From contig NZ_FZOH01000002.1 in assembly GCF_900188205.1 (NCBI RefSeq), forward strand, positions 248,001-312,000: a stretch of 64,000 nucleotides of DNA. The letters are read 5' to 3'. The notes under the pieces are model-generated. The model was not told the DNA's origin. It did no database searches and was given only the letters and a program-made list of their open reading frames with translations. The stretch is from Geodermatophilus saharensis. GTDB lineage: Bacteria > Actinomycetota > Actinomycetes > Mycobacteriales > Geodermatophilaceae. Positions 53,470 through 62,402 of this stretch are shown one piece after another (the first letter of the stretch is position 1; every line of letters starts with the position of its first letter). A program made the translations under genes and the position numbers.

Positions 53470-54884
53470 GCGCCTGCCCCGGCGCTCAGCAGGCCCTCGG
53501 CCAGGACCTCCAGCCCGTTCGACCGGCTGGCCTTCACCAGCACGACGTCACCGGGCACGAGCACCTCCGAGAGCAGGTCGAGGGCGGCCGCCCGGTCGGG
53601 CACGGACACGGCGCGCGTCGCGGCGTCGGTGCTGCTGCCCTCCGCCTCGCGGGCACCGGCGGCCGTGGCACCCCTCACCATCCCTACCGCATCGGGTCCG
53701 ACGGCGACGAGCAGGTCGACGCCCGCGGCGACCGCGTCGCGGCCGAGCCGCTCGTGCTCGGCGACGGCGTCGGCGCCGAGCTCGGCCATCCCGCCGAGGA
53801 CGGCGACCCGCCGGCCCGCCGGCAGCCCGGCGAGGGCGGCCAGCGCCGCGCGCATGGACTCGGGGTTGGCGTTGTAGGCGTCGTTGACCACGGTCACGCC
53901 GTCGGCGCGGCGGGTGACCTCCATGCGCCAGCGGCTGCGCGGCTGGGCCTGCGACAGCGCGCCGGCGACGGCGGCCGGTGTCATCCCGGCGGCGAGCGCG
54001 GCGGCCGCGGCCGACAGCGCGTTGGCCACCTGGTGCTCACCGACCACCTGCAGCGCCACGGGGTGCCGCTCGCCGCCGGCGACGAGGGTGAACCGGGCGC
54101 GGGCGGTGTCGTCGAGGACGACGTCGGTGGCGCGGACGTCGGCGTCGGCGGTGCGCCCGGTGGTGACCACCCGGGCGCGGGTGCGCGGCGCCATCCCGAG
54201 CACGCGGGCGTCGTCGGCGTTGAGGACGGCGGTGCCGGCCTCCGGCAGCGCCTCGACCAGCTCGCCCTTGGCCACCGCGATGGCGTCGGCCGACCCGAAC
54301 TCGCCGAGGTGGGCCGAGCCGACGTTGAGCACCACCCCGACGTCGGGACGGGCCAGCGTGCACAGCCGCGCGATGTGGCCGATCCCGCGGGCGCCCATCT
54401 CCAGGACCAGGTACCGGGTGTCCTCGCCGGCCGAGAGCACGGTGAGCGGCATGCCGATGTCGTTGTTGTAGGAGCCGGGCGGGCTGACGGTGGGACCGGC
54501 GGCGGCCAGCACCTGGCCGAGCAGGTCCTTGGTGGAGGTCTTGCCCGAGGAGCCGGTGATGCCGACGGTCAGCAGGCCGCCGGCGGCGAGCCGGGTGTGC
54601 ACCAGCGCGGCCAGCCGGCCGAGCGCGACCACGGTGTCGTCGACGACGAGGGCCGGCAGCGGGCCGCCGGGGCGGGTGGTCAGCGCGGCGACGGCGCCGG
54701 CGGCCGCGGCGGCGTCGAGGAAGTCGTGCCCGTCGACCCGCTCGCCGGCGACGGCGACGAACAGGTCGCCGGCCGAGACGCCGCGGGAGTCCAGCGTCAC
54801 GCCGGTGACGGCGAGGTCACCGGCGCCGGGCGGCACGGCCGCGCCGACGGCCTGCGCGACCTCGGCCAGGGAGAGGGCGATCAC
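53466..54884 (-). CDS. murF: MurF ligase (UDP-MurNAc-tripeptide--D-Ala-D-Ala)
   Basis: A 472-residue ATP-dependent ligase adding D-Ala-D-Ala. ATP loop GITGSSGKTSTKDLL, then SYNNDIGMPLTVL, LEMGARGIGHIARL, NVGSAHLGEFGS and NDAYNANPESMRAAL, all typical of MurF. The GTG at 54884 overlaps the murE stop (GTGA). Confidence 0.97.
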   Translation of the reverse strand: MIALSLAEVAQAVGAAVPPGAGDLAVTGVTLDSRGVSAGDLFVAVAGERVDGHDFLDAAAAAGAVAALTTRPGGPLPALVVDDTVVALGRLAALVHTRLAAGGLLTVGITGSSGKTSTKDLLGQVLAAAGPTVSPPGSYNNDIGMPLTVLSAGEDTRYLVLEMGARGIGHIARLCTLARPDVGVVLNVGSAHLGEFGSADAIAVAKGELVEALPEAGTAVLNADDARVLGMAPRTRARVVTTGRTADADVRATDVVLDDTARARFTLVAGGERHPVALQVVGEHQVANALSAAAAALAAGMTPAAVAGALSQAQPRSRWRMEVTRRADGVTVVNDAYNANPESMRAALAALAGLPAGRRVAVLGGMAELGADAVAEHERLGRDAVAAGVDLLVAVGPDAVGMVRGATAAGAREAEGSSTDAATRAVSVPDRAAALDLLSEVLVPGDVVLVKASRSNGLEVLAEGLLSAGAGA

Positions 54885-56446
54885 CGGGAGGCCGCCCCGG
54901 CGGGGGCCGACGCCCCCGGCTGCAGGGCGGCGAGCACCTCGCGCAGCACGGCGCGGTCGTCGAACGGCGTCACGGTGCCGGAGACCTCCTGTCCCGACTC
55001 GTGTCCCTTGCCGGCGACCAGCACCGTGTCGCCGGGGCGGGCCAGCGCGACGGCGCGGGCGATGGCCGCCCGGCGGTCGCCGACCTCCTCGACGGCGGCG
55101 CGGCGTCCCGCCGGCACCCCGGCCAGCACGGCGGCGCGGATGGCGGCGGGGTCCTCCGAGCGCGGGTTGTCGTCGGTGACCACGACCAGGTCGCTGCCCA
55201 GCGCCGCCGCCGCGCCCATCGCCGGGCGCTTGCCCTGGTCGCGGTCGCCGCCACAGCCGAGCACGGTGATCAGCCTGCCCCGGGTGGCGGCGCGCAGCGC
55301 GGCGAGCGCGGTGGCCACGGCGTCGGGGGTGTGGGCGTAGTCGACGACGGCGGTGAACGGCTGGCCGGCGTCGACCGGCTCCATGCGGCCGGGGACGACG
55401 GTGGCCGCCACGCCGGCGAGCGCCTGCGGCACCGGGACACCCACGGCGTCGAGCAGGGCGACGGCGAGGACGGCGTTGGTGACGTTGAACCGCCCGGGCA
55501 GCCGCACGCTGCCCGGCCAGCTGCCGCCGGGGCCGGTGAGGGTGAAGGTGGAGCCGCCGTCGGGCGCGGTCGCGACGCCGGTGGCGGTCCAGGTGGCGGG
55601 GGCGCCGTCGGCGGAGACGGTGACCGCCCGCTCCCCCAGCATCCCGGCCAGGCGGCGGCCGGCGTCGTCGTCGACCACGACCACCTCGGTGGCCGCGCGG
55701 CCGTCGAAGAGCAGCGCCTTGGCCCGGAAGTAGCTCTCCAGGTCGCCGTGGAAGTCGAGGTGGTCCTGGCTGAGGTTGGTGAAGCCGGCCGCGGCGAAGG
55801 GCACCCCGCCGACCCGGCCCTGCACCAGCGCGTGGCTGGAGACCTCCATGACGACGGCGTCGACGCCGGACTCGGCCATGGTGGCCAGCAGCGCGTGCAG
55901 CACCGGCGCCTCGGGCGTGGTGCGGACGCTGGGGAAGGTCGTCTCCGCGCCGTCGCGGCCGCGGGTGCGCGACTGCACGGTGCCGATCAGCCCGGTGCCG
56001 CGGCCCGCGGCGGCCAGCCCCGCCTCGACCAGGTAGCTCGTCGTCGTCTTGCCGTTGGTGCCGGTGATGCCGATGACCGGCAGCCGGCGGGCGGGCTCGC
56101 CGTAGACGCGGGCGGCGACGGCGCCGAGGCGGGCGCGGGGGTCGTCGACGACGCACACCGGCAGGCCGGTGGCGGCGGCCTGCTCCCGGCCGGCGGGGTC
56201 GGTGAGGACGGCGACCGCACCGCGCGCGGCGGCGTCGGCGGCGTAGCGGGCGCCGTGGGTGCGGGCCCCGGGCAGGGCGGCGTAGAGGTCGCCGGGGGCC
56301 ACCTCGGTGGAGGCGAGGGTGACGCCGCGGACCGCGGTGGCGGGGTCGCCCTGCACGGGGTCGCCGACGAGGTCGGCCAGCGCGCTGAGGGCGAGCGGGC
56401 GGTTCCCCGCGGGCCGGGGCGCCGACCCGGGTCCGGTCGGGCTCAC
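54881..56446 (-). CDS. murE: MurE ligase (meso-diaminopimelate adding)
   Basis: A 521-residue ligase. ATP loop GITGTNGKTTTSYLVEAG, carbamylated-Lys region GDLESYFRAKALLF, and the amino-acid selectivity motif DNPRSEDP, which in MurE marks meso-DAP rather than L-Lys. This predicts A1gamma-type, DAP-containing peptidoglycan, as in Geodermatophilaceae. The GTG at 56446 gives normal length. Confidence 0.97.
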   Translation of the reverse strand: MSPTGPGSAPRPAGNRPLALSALADLVGDPVQGDPATAVRGVTLASTEVAPGDLYAALPGARTHGARYAADAAARGAVAVLTDPAGREQAAATGLPVCVVDDPRARLGAVAARVYGEPARRLPVIGITGTNGKTTTSYLVEAGLAAAGRGTGLIGTVQSRTRGRDGAETTFPSVRTTPEAPVLHALLATMAESGVDAVVMEVSSHALVQGRVGGVPFAAAGFTNLSQDHLDFHGDLESYFRAKALLFDGRAATEVVVVDDDAGRRLAGMLGERAVTVSADGAPATWTATGVATAPDGGSTFTLTGPGGSWPGSVRLPGRFNVTNAVLAVALLDAVGVPVPQALAGVAATVVPGRMEPVDAGQPFTAVVDYAHTPDAVATALAALRAATRGRLITVLGCGGDRDQGKRPAMGAAAALGSDLVVVTDDNPRSEDPAAIRAAVLAGVPAGRRAAVEEVGDRRAAIARAVALARPGDTVLVAGKGHESGQEVSGTVTPFDDRAVLREVLAALQPGASAPAGAASR

Positions 56447-56546
56447 GTCGGGCCAATCTACCGGCGCACCGACCGCGGCCCGCGCACCCGCGGCCGCTCG
56501 GCGGTGTCCGACCCCGTGCACGTCCGCGGAAGTGCTCGCCGGACGA

Positions 56547-56572
56547 CCGGGCACTTCCGCGGAAGTGCCCGG
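56547..56572 (-). terminator. Terminator of ftsI (TTCCGCGGAA palindrome)
   Basis: A 26-base perfect palindrome centred on TTCCGCGGAA with arms CCGGGCACTTCCG, one base after the ftsI TGA. A second, imperfect GTGCACGTCCGCGGAAGTGC lies at 56517-56536. Together with the hairpins after rsmE and pgeF these share the TCCGCGGA core. Confidence 0.8.
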
Positions 56573-56573
56573 C

Positions 56574-58607
56574 TCAGTCGCCGGCGGGCGGGCCGGCGGC
56601 GGCCGCCGCCTGGTCCTCGCGGGTGAACGCGAAGTCCGGGCGCGGCGTGCCGGAGGGCACCACGCCGGCGGAGGTGAGCACGTACCGCATGACGTCGGCG
56701 AACACCGGCGCGGCGACCTGCCCGCCCTCCGCGGAGCTGGTGGGCCGCTCGAGGTCGACGGCGACGACGTACTGCGGGTCGTCGGCGGGGGCGAACCCGA
56801 CGAACGTCGTCACGTAGCCGCCGCCGTCGTAGCAGTTGCACTCGGGGTTGGCGCGCTGGGCGGTGCCGGTCTTGCCGGCGACCCGGTAGCCGTCGACCTG
56901 CGCGAGCGGCGCGGTGCCGCCGGGGCCGACGACGGCCTCCAGCATGTGCGCGAGGTCGGCGGCGGTGTCCTCGCTGACGACGCGGGTCGGCTCGGGCGCG
57001 TCCGGCGTGGTCGTCGTCCCGTCGGGGGCGGTGACCGAGGAGACCACGCGGGGGGCGATGCGGACGCCGTCGTTGGCGATGGCCTGGTAGACCGAGGCCA
57101 TCTGCAGGGTCGTCACCGACACGCCCTGCCCGATCGCGATGTTGGCCGCGCGGCTGTCCTCCCACTCGTCGGCGCCCTGCAGGATCCCGGCGCTCTCGCC
57201 GGGCAGCTCCACCCCGGTCTTCGCGCCGACGCCGAACGCGCGCAGGTACTGCTCCAGCTTCGCGTCCCCGACCTCGCGGGCCAGCATGATCGTGCCGACG
57301 TTGCTGGACTTGGCGAGGATGCCGGTCACCGTCCAGTCGATCGGCTCGTGGTCGTGGGCGTCGGTGACCACCGTGTCGCCGGCCCGGATGTGGCCGTCGA
57401 CGGTGAGCACGGTGTCGGGGGTGGTCACGCCCTCCTCGAGCGCGGCGGCCATGGTCACCGCCTTCATGACCGAGCCGGGCTCGAAGACGTCGCTGACGAC
57501 GGGGTTGCCGAGCAGCTCGGGGTCGGTGCGGCCGGCCTGCGCGGGGTCGTAGCCGGGGCAGGAGCCCATGGCGACGACCTCGCCGGTGTGCACGTCGAGC
57601 ACGACGGCCGAGGCACGGGTGGTCGCGCCGTCGGCGCAGGCCGCGGCGAGCCGCTGCTCCACGACGTACTGCACGTCCTGGTCGAGGGTGAGCTCGACGG
57701 TGCTGCCGTCGGTGGCCGGCGTCGACTCGTCGATGCCCGCCGGGATCGGGTTGCCGCCGCTGCCGACCTCGACCCGGCGGCGGCCGTCGGTGCCGGCGAG
57801 GGTGTCCTCGAAGCGCAGCTCGACCCCGCCGAGGCCGGTGCCGTCGCGGCCGGTCCAGCCGACCACCTGCCCGCCGACGGCGCCGGCCGGGTAGAGCCGC
57901 ACCGGGTCGTCCTCGAAGTACACCCCGGGCAGGCCGAGCTCCTCGATGGCCTCCACGGTCTCCGGCGGAACCTGCCGGGCGAGGCTGACGTAGCGCCCGT
58001 CGGAGGAGAGCTGCTCGGTGAGCTCGTCGACCGGGACGTCGATCAGCGCGGTCAGCGCCAGCGCGGCGCGCTCGGGGTCCTCGACGAGGGAGGGGTCGGC
58101 GGTGACCCGCGAGGCGTCGACGGTGTAGGCGAGGGGGTTGCCGTCCCGGTCGACGACGGCGCCGCGCAGCGCGGCGAGGGGGACGTCGGCGAGCCGGTCC
58201 TGCTCGGCGCGGTAGGCGAGGTCGGCGCTGTCGACGCCCTGCAGCAGCACCAGCCGTCCGGTGACCACCAGCAGCGGGACGACGACGAGCACCAGCCCCC
58301 ACCACAGGCGCGCAGGGGCGGCGCTCAGCGGCCGGCCGCTGTGCCGGCGTCCCTGCGCGCGCCGCGGGACGAACGCGCCGGCGCGGGTCGCTCCCCCGCC
58401 CCGAGGGGCGGCACCACGGCGTTCGGGGCTGCGGCGCTCGACACCTCGGCGCTCGGGGGTCCGGCGTTCGGGGCTGCGGCGTTCGGGGCTGCGGCGCTCG
58501 GGGGTCCGGCGCTCGGGGCTGCGGCGCTCGGGGCTGTGGCGCTCGGAGGCGCGCCGCCCGGGGTCGCCGGGGCGGGCGGTCTCGCGGGACAGGTCGCGGG
58601 GCGCCAC
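56574..58607 (-). CDS. ftsI: Septal transpeptidase FtsI (PBP3) with pentapeptide-repeat tail
   Basis: A 677-residue class B penicillin-binding protein that crosslinks septal peptidoglycan. Cytoplasmic tail of 100 residues with (S/T)PERR repeats (21-64), one helix (101-121), a dimerisation/pedestal domain (RGAVVDRDGNPLAYTVD) and the transpeptidase with SVMK (active Ser), SSN and KTGTAQ. The GTG at 58607 starts one base after the ftsL stop. Confidence 0.96.
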   Translation of the reverse strand: MAPRDLSRETARPGDPGRRASERHSPERRSPERRTPERRSPERRSPERRTPERRGVERRSPERRGAAPRGGGATRAGAFVPRRAQGRRHSGRPLSAAPARLWWGLVLVVVPLLVVTGRLVLLQGVDSADLAYRAEQDRLADVPLAALRGAVVDRDGNPLAYTVDASRVTADPSLVEDPERAALALTALIDVPVDELTEQLSSDGRYVSLARQVPPETVEAIEELGLPGVYFEDDPVRLYPAGAVGGQVVGWTGRDGTGLGGVELRFEDTLAGTDGRRRVEVGSGGNPIPAGIDESTPATDGSTVELTLDQDVQYVVEQRLAAACADGATTRASAVVLDVHTGEVVAMGSCPGYDPAQAGRTDPELLGNPVVSDVFEPGSVMKAVTMAAALEEGVTTPDTVLTVDGHIRAGDTVVTDAHDHEPIDWTVTGILAKSSNVGTIMLAREVGDAKLEQYLRAFGVGAKTGVELPGESAGILQGADEWEDSRAANIAIGQGVSVTTLQMASVYQAIANDGVRIAPRVVSSVTAPDGTTTTPDAPEPTRVVSEDTAADLAHMLEAVVGPGGTAPLAQVDGYRVAGKTGTAQRANPECNCYDGGGYVTTFVGFAPADDPQYVVAVDLERPTSSAEGGQVAAPVFADVMRYVLTSAGVVPSGTPRPDFAFTREDQAAAAAGPPAGD
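58416..58547 (-). repeat. 15-bp tandem repeat coding for (S/T)PERR
   Basis: About eight units of a 15-bp repeat in the cytoplasmic tail of FtsI (residues 21-64): SPERR, SPERR, TPERR, SPERR, SPERR, TPERR, GVERR, SPERR. Each carries a Ser or Thr before Pro. Confidence 0.85.
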
Positions 58608-58608
58608 G

Positions 58609-59208
58609 TCAGCCGCCGTCCGCTGCGGGCTGCTCGGGGCCCGGCGCCGGCTCGGGGGTGCCGCGCAGCGTGGCGCTCCCGTCGGGACCGATGACGAGGT
58701 AGGCGGCGGCACCGGCGGGGACCAGCCCGGCGGCGGCCGCGGCGGCGGCGAGCTGGGCCGGGGCGCCGCCGGCCACCACCTGCTGCTCGAGCTGCTGGAC
58801 CTCCTCGGCCTTCTCGGCGTTGGCGGCGCGCAGCTCGGTGGCCTTGAGCGAGTTGACCGCGATGGCCGTGTTGAGGACCAGCAGGCCGATGGTGGTGGCC
58901 ACCAGGAGCACGAGGACGAACAGCACGAACGGCGCCCGGCGGCCGGCGGCCGCGGCGCGCGCCCGGCCGGCGACGCCGCTCGCCGGCCGCGGCTCGGCCG
59001 TCGACGGCACGCCCGGTGCCGGACCGGTGCCGCGCGAGGGCCGGACCGGCACGCCGCGCACCGGCCGGGAGGGCAGCGTCCGCACCGGCCGGGAGGGCAG
59101 CGCGCGCAGCGGCCGGGACGGGACCACGTGCGGCGTCTGCGGCGTGGCGGTCGCCTTCGGGGTGGTGCGGGTGGCGCCGTCGCGCGGCGCGCGGGCAGCG
59201 GCGCTCAC
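58609..59208 (-). CDS. ftsL: FtsL-like divisome protein
   Basis: A 199-residue bitopic protein in the ftsL position between rsmH and ftsI. Basic Pro-rich cytoplasmic tail with PSRP-VR repeats ([20 protein letters not shown]), one helix ([20 protein letters not shown]), then a coiled coil ([20 protein letters not shown]) and a short extracellular end. FtsL is recognised by position and layout rather than by sequence. The GTG at 59208 overlaps the rsmH stop (GTGA). Confidence 0.85.
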   Translation of the reverse strand: MSAAARAPRDGATRTTPKATATPQTPHVVPSRPLRALPSRPVRTLPSRPVRGVPVRPSRGTGPAPGVPSTAEPRPASGVAGRARAAAAGRRAPFVLFVLVLLVATTIGLLVLNTAIAVNSLKATELRAANAEKAEEVQQLEQQVVAGGAPAQLAAAAAAAGLVPAGAAAYLVIGPDGSATLRGTPEPAPGPEQPAADGG

Positions 59209-60182
59209 GCGGCTCTCCGGATGCGCTCGGCGGCCCGGACGCGGGCCGAGGCCGCCCGCGGGTTGGCGGCGAGCTCCTCCTCGGAGGGCGCCTCGCCGCC
59301 ACGGGTGAGCAGCCGCAGCACCGGGCCGTACTCGGGCAGCCGGACCGGCAGCTCCGGCGGCGTCCGGTCGGTGGCGCCCGCGGCGAGGATCTGCTTGACG
59401 ATCCGGTCCTCCAGCGAGTGGAACGTGATGACGGCGATGCGGCCGCCCACCGCGAGCGCATCCAGCGCCGCCGGCAGCGCCCGCTGCAGCACCCCCAGCT
59501 CGTCGTTGACCTCGATCCGCAGCGCCTGGAAGGTCCGCTTGGCGGGGTGGCCGCCGGTGCGCCGGGTGGCCGCCGGGATCGACTCGCGCACCAGGTGGGC
59601 CAGCCGCTCGGTGCCGGTGAACGGCTCGCGGGCGCGCTCGCGCACGATCGCCCCGGCGATGCGGGCGGCGAAGCGCTCCTCGCCGTAGACCCGCAGCACC
59701 CGGGTCAGCTCGGCGGCGGAGTAGGTGTTGACGACGTCGGCGGCCGACCTCGGCGCGTCGGGGTCCATGCGCATGTCCAGCGGGCCGTCGGCGGCGTAGC
59801 TGAAGCCGCGGTCGGCGCGGTCGAGCTGCAGCGAGGACACGCCGAGGTCGAACAGCACCGCCTGCACCTCGGTCAGCCCGAGCCGGTCGAGGACGTCGGG
59901 CAGCTCGTCGAAGACGGCCGGCACCAGCGTGGCGCGGTCGCGGTGGCCGGCGGCGGCGATGCGGGCGGCGGCCTCGACGCGGGCGTGCGGGTCGCGGTCG
60001 AGCCCGACCAGCCGCAGGCCGGGGTGGGCGTCGAGCAGGGCCAGGGCGTGCCCGGCGAGGCCCAGGGTGGCGTCGACGAGGACGGCGCCGTCGCGGGCGC
60101 AGGCGGGGCCGAGCAGCTGGGCGACCCGGTCGAGGAGGACGGGCACGTGCACCGCGGGCCGGGTCGGCTCGGGCGTGCTCAT
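59205..60182 (-). CDS. rsmH: 16S rRNA (cytosine-1402-N4) methyltransferase RsmH (MraW)
   Basis: A 325-residue SAM-dependent methyltransferase. N-terminal [14 protein letters not shown] and SAM site [20 protein letters not shown], then [44 protein letters not shown] and the conserved [15 protein letters not shown] at 60182. Separated from mraZ by 460 bases. Confidence 0.97.
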   Translation of the reverse strand: MSTPEPTRPAVHVPVLLDRVAQLLGPACARDGAVLVDATLGLAGHALALLDAHPGLRLVGLDRDPHARVEAAARIAAAGHRDRATLVPAVFDELPDVLDRLGLTEVQAVLFDLGVSSLQLDRADRGFSYAADGPLDMRMDPDAPRSAADVVNTYSAAELTRVLRVYGEERFAARIAGAIVRERAREPFTGTERLAHLVRESIPAATRRTGGHPAKRTFQALRIEVNDELGVLQRALPAALDALAVGGRIAVITFHSLEDRIVKQILAAGATDRTPPELPVRLPEYGPVLRLLTRGGEAPSEEELAANPRAASARVRAAERIRRAA

Positions 60183-60642
60183 CGTCGGTCTCCTCGGGTC
60201 GGGCTCCCGCGCGGGACGCGTCGTCGCCGGTCGGGTGCGCCCATGGTGGCGCGGGCAGCGGGTCGGCTGGGGGAGCTCGGCGGCGTGCCGCGGGACGGAC
60301 GGGACGCGAGGGACGCCGTGCGGCAGGGCGCGGGCAGGCCGGAGGCCACCCGGGCGGGACGCGCGGGTGGGGCCGTGTGGGGTCCGGGGGGCGGGGTGGA
60401 GCGGGGGTGGGGACCCCCACCCCCCGCGGGACCGCCTGGCGCCGGGGAAGTGCGTCAGGAGGGGGCCGCGGGGGGCGGAGGCCGCCGATGCCGGTCACCG
60501 GCGGGGCCGGTGGCGTGGGGACGCCGGGGTCCGCGCGGGGACCGAGCCGCGGGGAAGGCGGTTCGGGCCGTACCCGGTCGAGCCGCGGGGAAGTCGGCTC
60601 GCGGTCGGGTGCGCGGCGGCCGGGGCGACCGGCTGGACGGGG
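60183..60642 (-). other. mraZ-rsmH intergenic region with G-rich block and hairpin
   Basis: A 460-base non-coding gap. At 60368-60411 the plus strand has six runs of four or more G in 44 bases, a G-quadruplex pattern on the template strand of the minus-strand genes. At 60402-60423 GGGGGTGGGG/CCCCACCCCC forms a tight hairpin. Near 60546-60600 there are two copies of GAGCCGCGGGGAAG. No open frame with gene-like codon use. Confidence 0.6.
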
Positions 60643-61077
60643 TCAGGACAGCGTGGGCATCCCCTCGCTCTCCATGGCGGCGAACGCCGCCTCCTGCTCG
60701 GCCTCGTAGGAGTCCCACGTGGCCTGGTCCCAGATCTCGAAGCGGGTGTCGACGCCGACCACCACGACGTCGCGGTCGAGGCCGGCGTACTGGCGCAGGC
60801 TCGCGGGGATGGTGATGCGGCCGGCCTTGTCCGGCTCGACCTCGACCATCGAGCCGAAGCTCAGGCGGGCGCGCATGCGGGCCTCGGCGGTGTCGGCGGG
60901 GGCCATCGCGGCGGCGGCGCGGCTCTGCTCGGCGACGCGGGCCATGGTGAGGCCGTAGACACAGCGCTCCTGGCCCTTCTTGATCACCATGCCGTCGGCC
61001 ACCTGGTCCCGGAAGCGCACGGGGAGCGCGAGCCGGCCCTTCTCGTCGAGCCGCAACGAGTAGCTGCCGACGAACAC
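60643..61077 (-). CDS. mraZ: Transcriptional regulator MraZ
   Basis: A 144-residue AbrB-fold DNA-binding protein with two MraZ repeats: residues 1-60 (GSYSLRLDEKGRLALPVRFR) and 80-130 (DKAGRITIPASLRQYAGLDR). The GTG at 61077 (VFVGSYSLRL) has GGAGG seven bases upstream. Controls its own dcw operon in other bacteria; direct repeats upstream fit this. Confidence 0.96.
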   Translation of the reverse strand: MFVGSYSLRLDEKGRLALPVRFRDQVADGMVIKKGQERCVYGLTMARVAEQSRAAAAMAPADTAEARMRARLSFGSMVEVEPDKAGRITIPASLRQYAGLDRDVVVVGVDTRFEIWDQATWDSYEAEQEAAFAAMESEGMPTLS

Positions 61078-61149
61078 CGGATCACCTCCCCCATGCGCCC
61101 TCCTCGCGTCCACTGCGGACCCGGGACGGGCCCTGGCTCCCCACCGCGC

Positions 61150-61183
61150 CACACACTAACCCACTACGCCCCACCCAACACCA
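61150..61183 (-). promoter_or_regulatory. Putative MraZ-binding direct repeats
   Basis: Upstream of mraZ on the minus strand TGGT, TGGG, TGGG and TGTG occur exactly ten bases apart (61183, 61173, 61163, 61153). MraZ of E. coli binds TGGG-type repeats with about ten-base spacing. Position 73 bases before the start is fitting. Confidence 0.45.
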
Positions 61184-61415
61184 CTCGACACCATGTCGTG
61201 ACCGGTTCTCCCCACCGCTCCCCGCGCAGGTCAGCGGCGGTTCCCCGGGCTCCCCGCCGGCAGGGGGGCGCGGGTGGGGCCGGGTGGGGCGCGCGACCCC
61301 CGCGGGGCCGGCCCGGGAGCCCCTGCCGACCGTGCCGGTGGGGTCTCCGGACGGTCCCCGGCAGCCGGTGCGCGGACCTGCTCCGGAACGGCGGTGGGCA
61401 CGTACCGTGGGCCGG

Positions 61416-62399
61416 GTGACCGACACCATGCGTGCGGCGGACGGGACGGCGGGGCTGCCGGTCGACGTCGCCGCGGAGGGCGCGCGCATCACGGCCAACG
61501 TCGCGCGGGTCGTCCAGGGCAAGCCCGACGTCGTCCGCCTGGCCCTGGTCGTGCTCCTCGCCGAGGGTCACCTGCTGGTCGAGGACGTGCCCGGCACCGG
61601 CAAGACGACGCTGGCCAAGGCGCTGGCCGCGTCGATCGACGCCAGCGTCCGCCGCATCCAGTTCACGCCCGACCTGCTGCCCAGCGACGTCACCGGCGTG
61701 TCCATCTACGACCAGGAGACCCGCGCGTTCGAGTTCCGGCCGGGCGCGGTCTTCGCCAACGTCGTCGTCGCCGACGAGATCAACCGGGCCTCGCCCAAGA
61801 CCCAGTCGGCGCTGCTGGAGTGCATGGAGGAGCGGCAGGTCACCGTCGACGGCGTCAGCTACGAGCTGGCCCGGCCGTTCCTGGTGATGGCCACGCAGAA
61901 CCCGGTGGAGATGGAGGGCACCTACCCCCTCCCCGAGGCCCAGCGCGACCGGTTCACCGCACGGGTGTCGATGGGCTACCCCGACCGCGAGGCCGAGGTC
62001 GCCATGCTCGACGACCGCGGCACCGGCGACCCGCTGGCCACGCTCGCCCCGGTGGCCGACGCCGGCACGGTGCGCGCTCTCGTCGCCGCCGTCGGCACGC
62101 TGCACGTCTCCGACGCGCTGCGCCGGTACGTCGTCGCGCTGGTCGAGGCCACCCGCCGCTCCCCCGACCTGCGCCTGGGCGCCTCGCCCCGGGCCGGCCT
62201 GCAGCTGCTGCGCACCGCCCGGGCCTCGGCGGCGCTGGCCGGCCGCGACCACGTCCTGCCCGACGACGTCCAGGAGATGGCCCTGCCGGTGCTCGCCCAC
62301 CGCCTGCTGCTCACCGCCGACGCCGCCGCCGCCCGGCGCACACCCGAGCAGGTGGTGCGCGGGCTGCTGGGCAGCGTGCCCGTCCTCCGCGGGCGCTGA
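61416..62399 (+). CDS. MoxR-family AAA+ ATPase
   Basis: A 327-residue AAA+ chaperone. Walker A EDVPGTGKTTLAKAL, Walker B VVVADEINRASPK, sensor 1 LVMATQNPVEMEGTYPLPE and the arginine finger region EAQRDRF. GTG at 61416 (VTDTMRAADG). Together with the DUF58 and transglutaminase genes it forms the common moxR-DUF58-tgpA arrangement, thought to assemble or activate envelope protein complexes. Divergent from mraZ with 338 bases between, which hold the mraZ-side repeats and no gene. Confidence 0.95.
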   Translation: MTDTMRAADGTAGLPVDVAAEGARITANVARVVQGKPDVVRLALVVLLAEGHLLVEDVPGTGKTTLAKALAASIDASVRRIQFTPDLLPSDVTGVSIYDQETRAFEFRPGAVFANVVVADEINRASPKTQSALLECMEERQVTVDGVSYELARPFLVMATQNPVEMEGTYPLPEAQRDRFTARVSMGYPDREAEVAMLDDRGTGDPLATLAPVADAGTVRALVAAVGTLHVSDALRRYVVALVEATRRSPDLRLGASPRAGLQLLRTARASAALAGRDHVLPDDVQEMALPVLAHRLLLTADAAAARRTPEQVVRGLLGSVPVLRGR

Positions 62400-62402
62400 G
62401 CC

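Noticed and set aside
60183-60642. A Pro-rich protein gene between mraZ and rsmH
   Set aside because: The frame is made of C-rich low-complexity sequence without a ribosome binding site; it is better explained as a structured non-coding gap.
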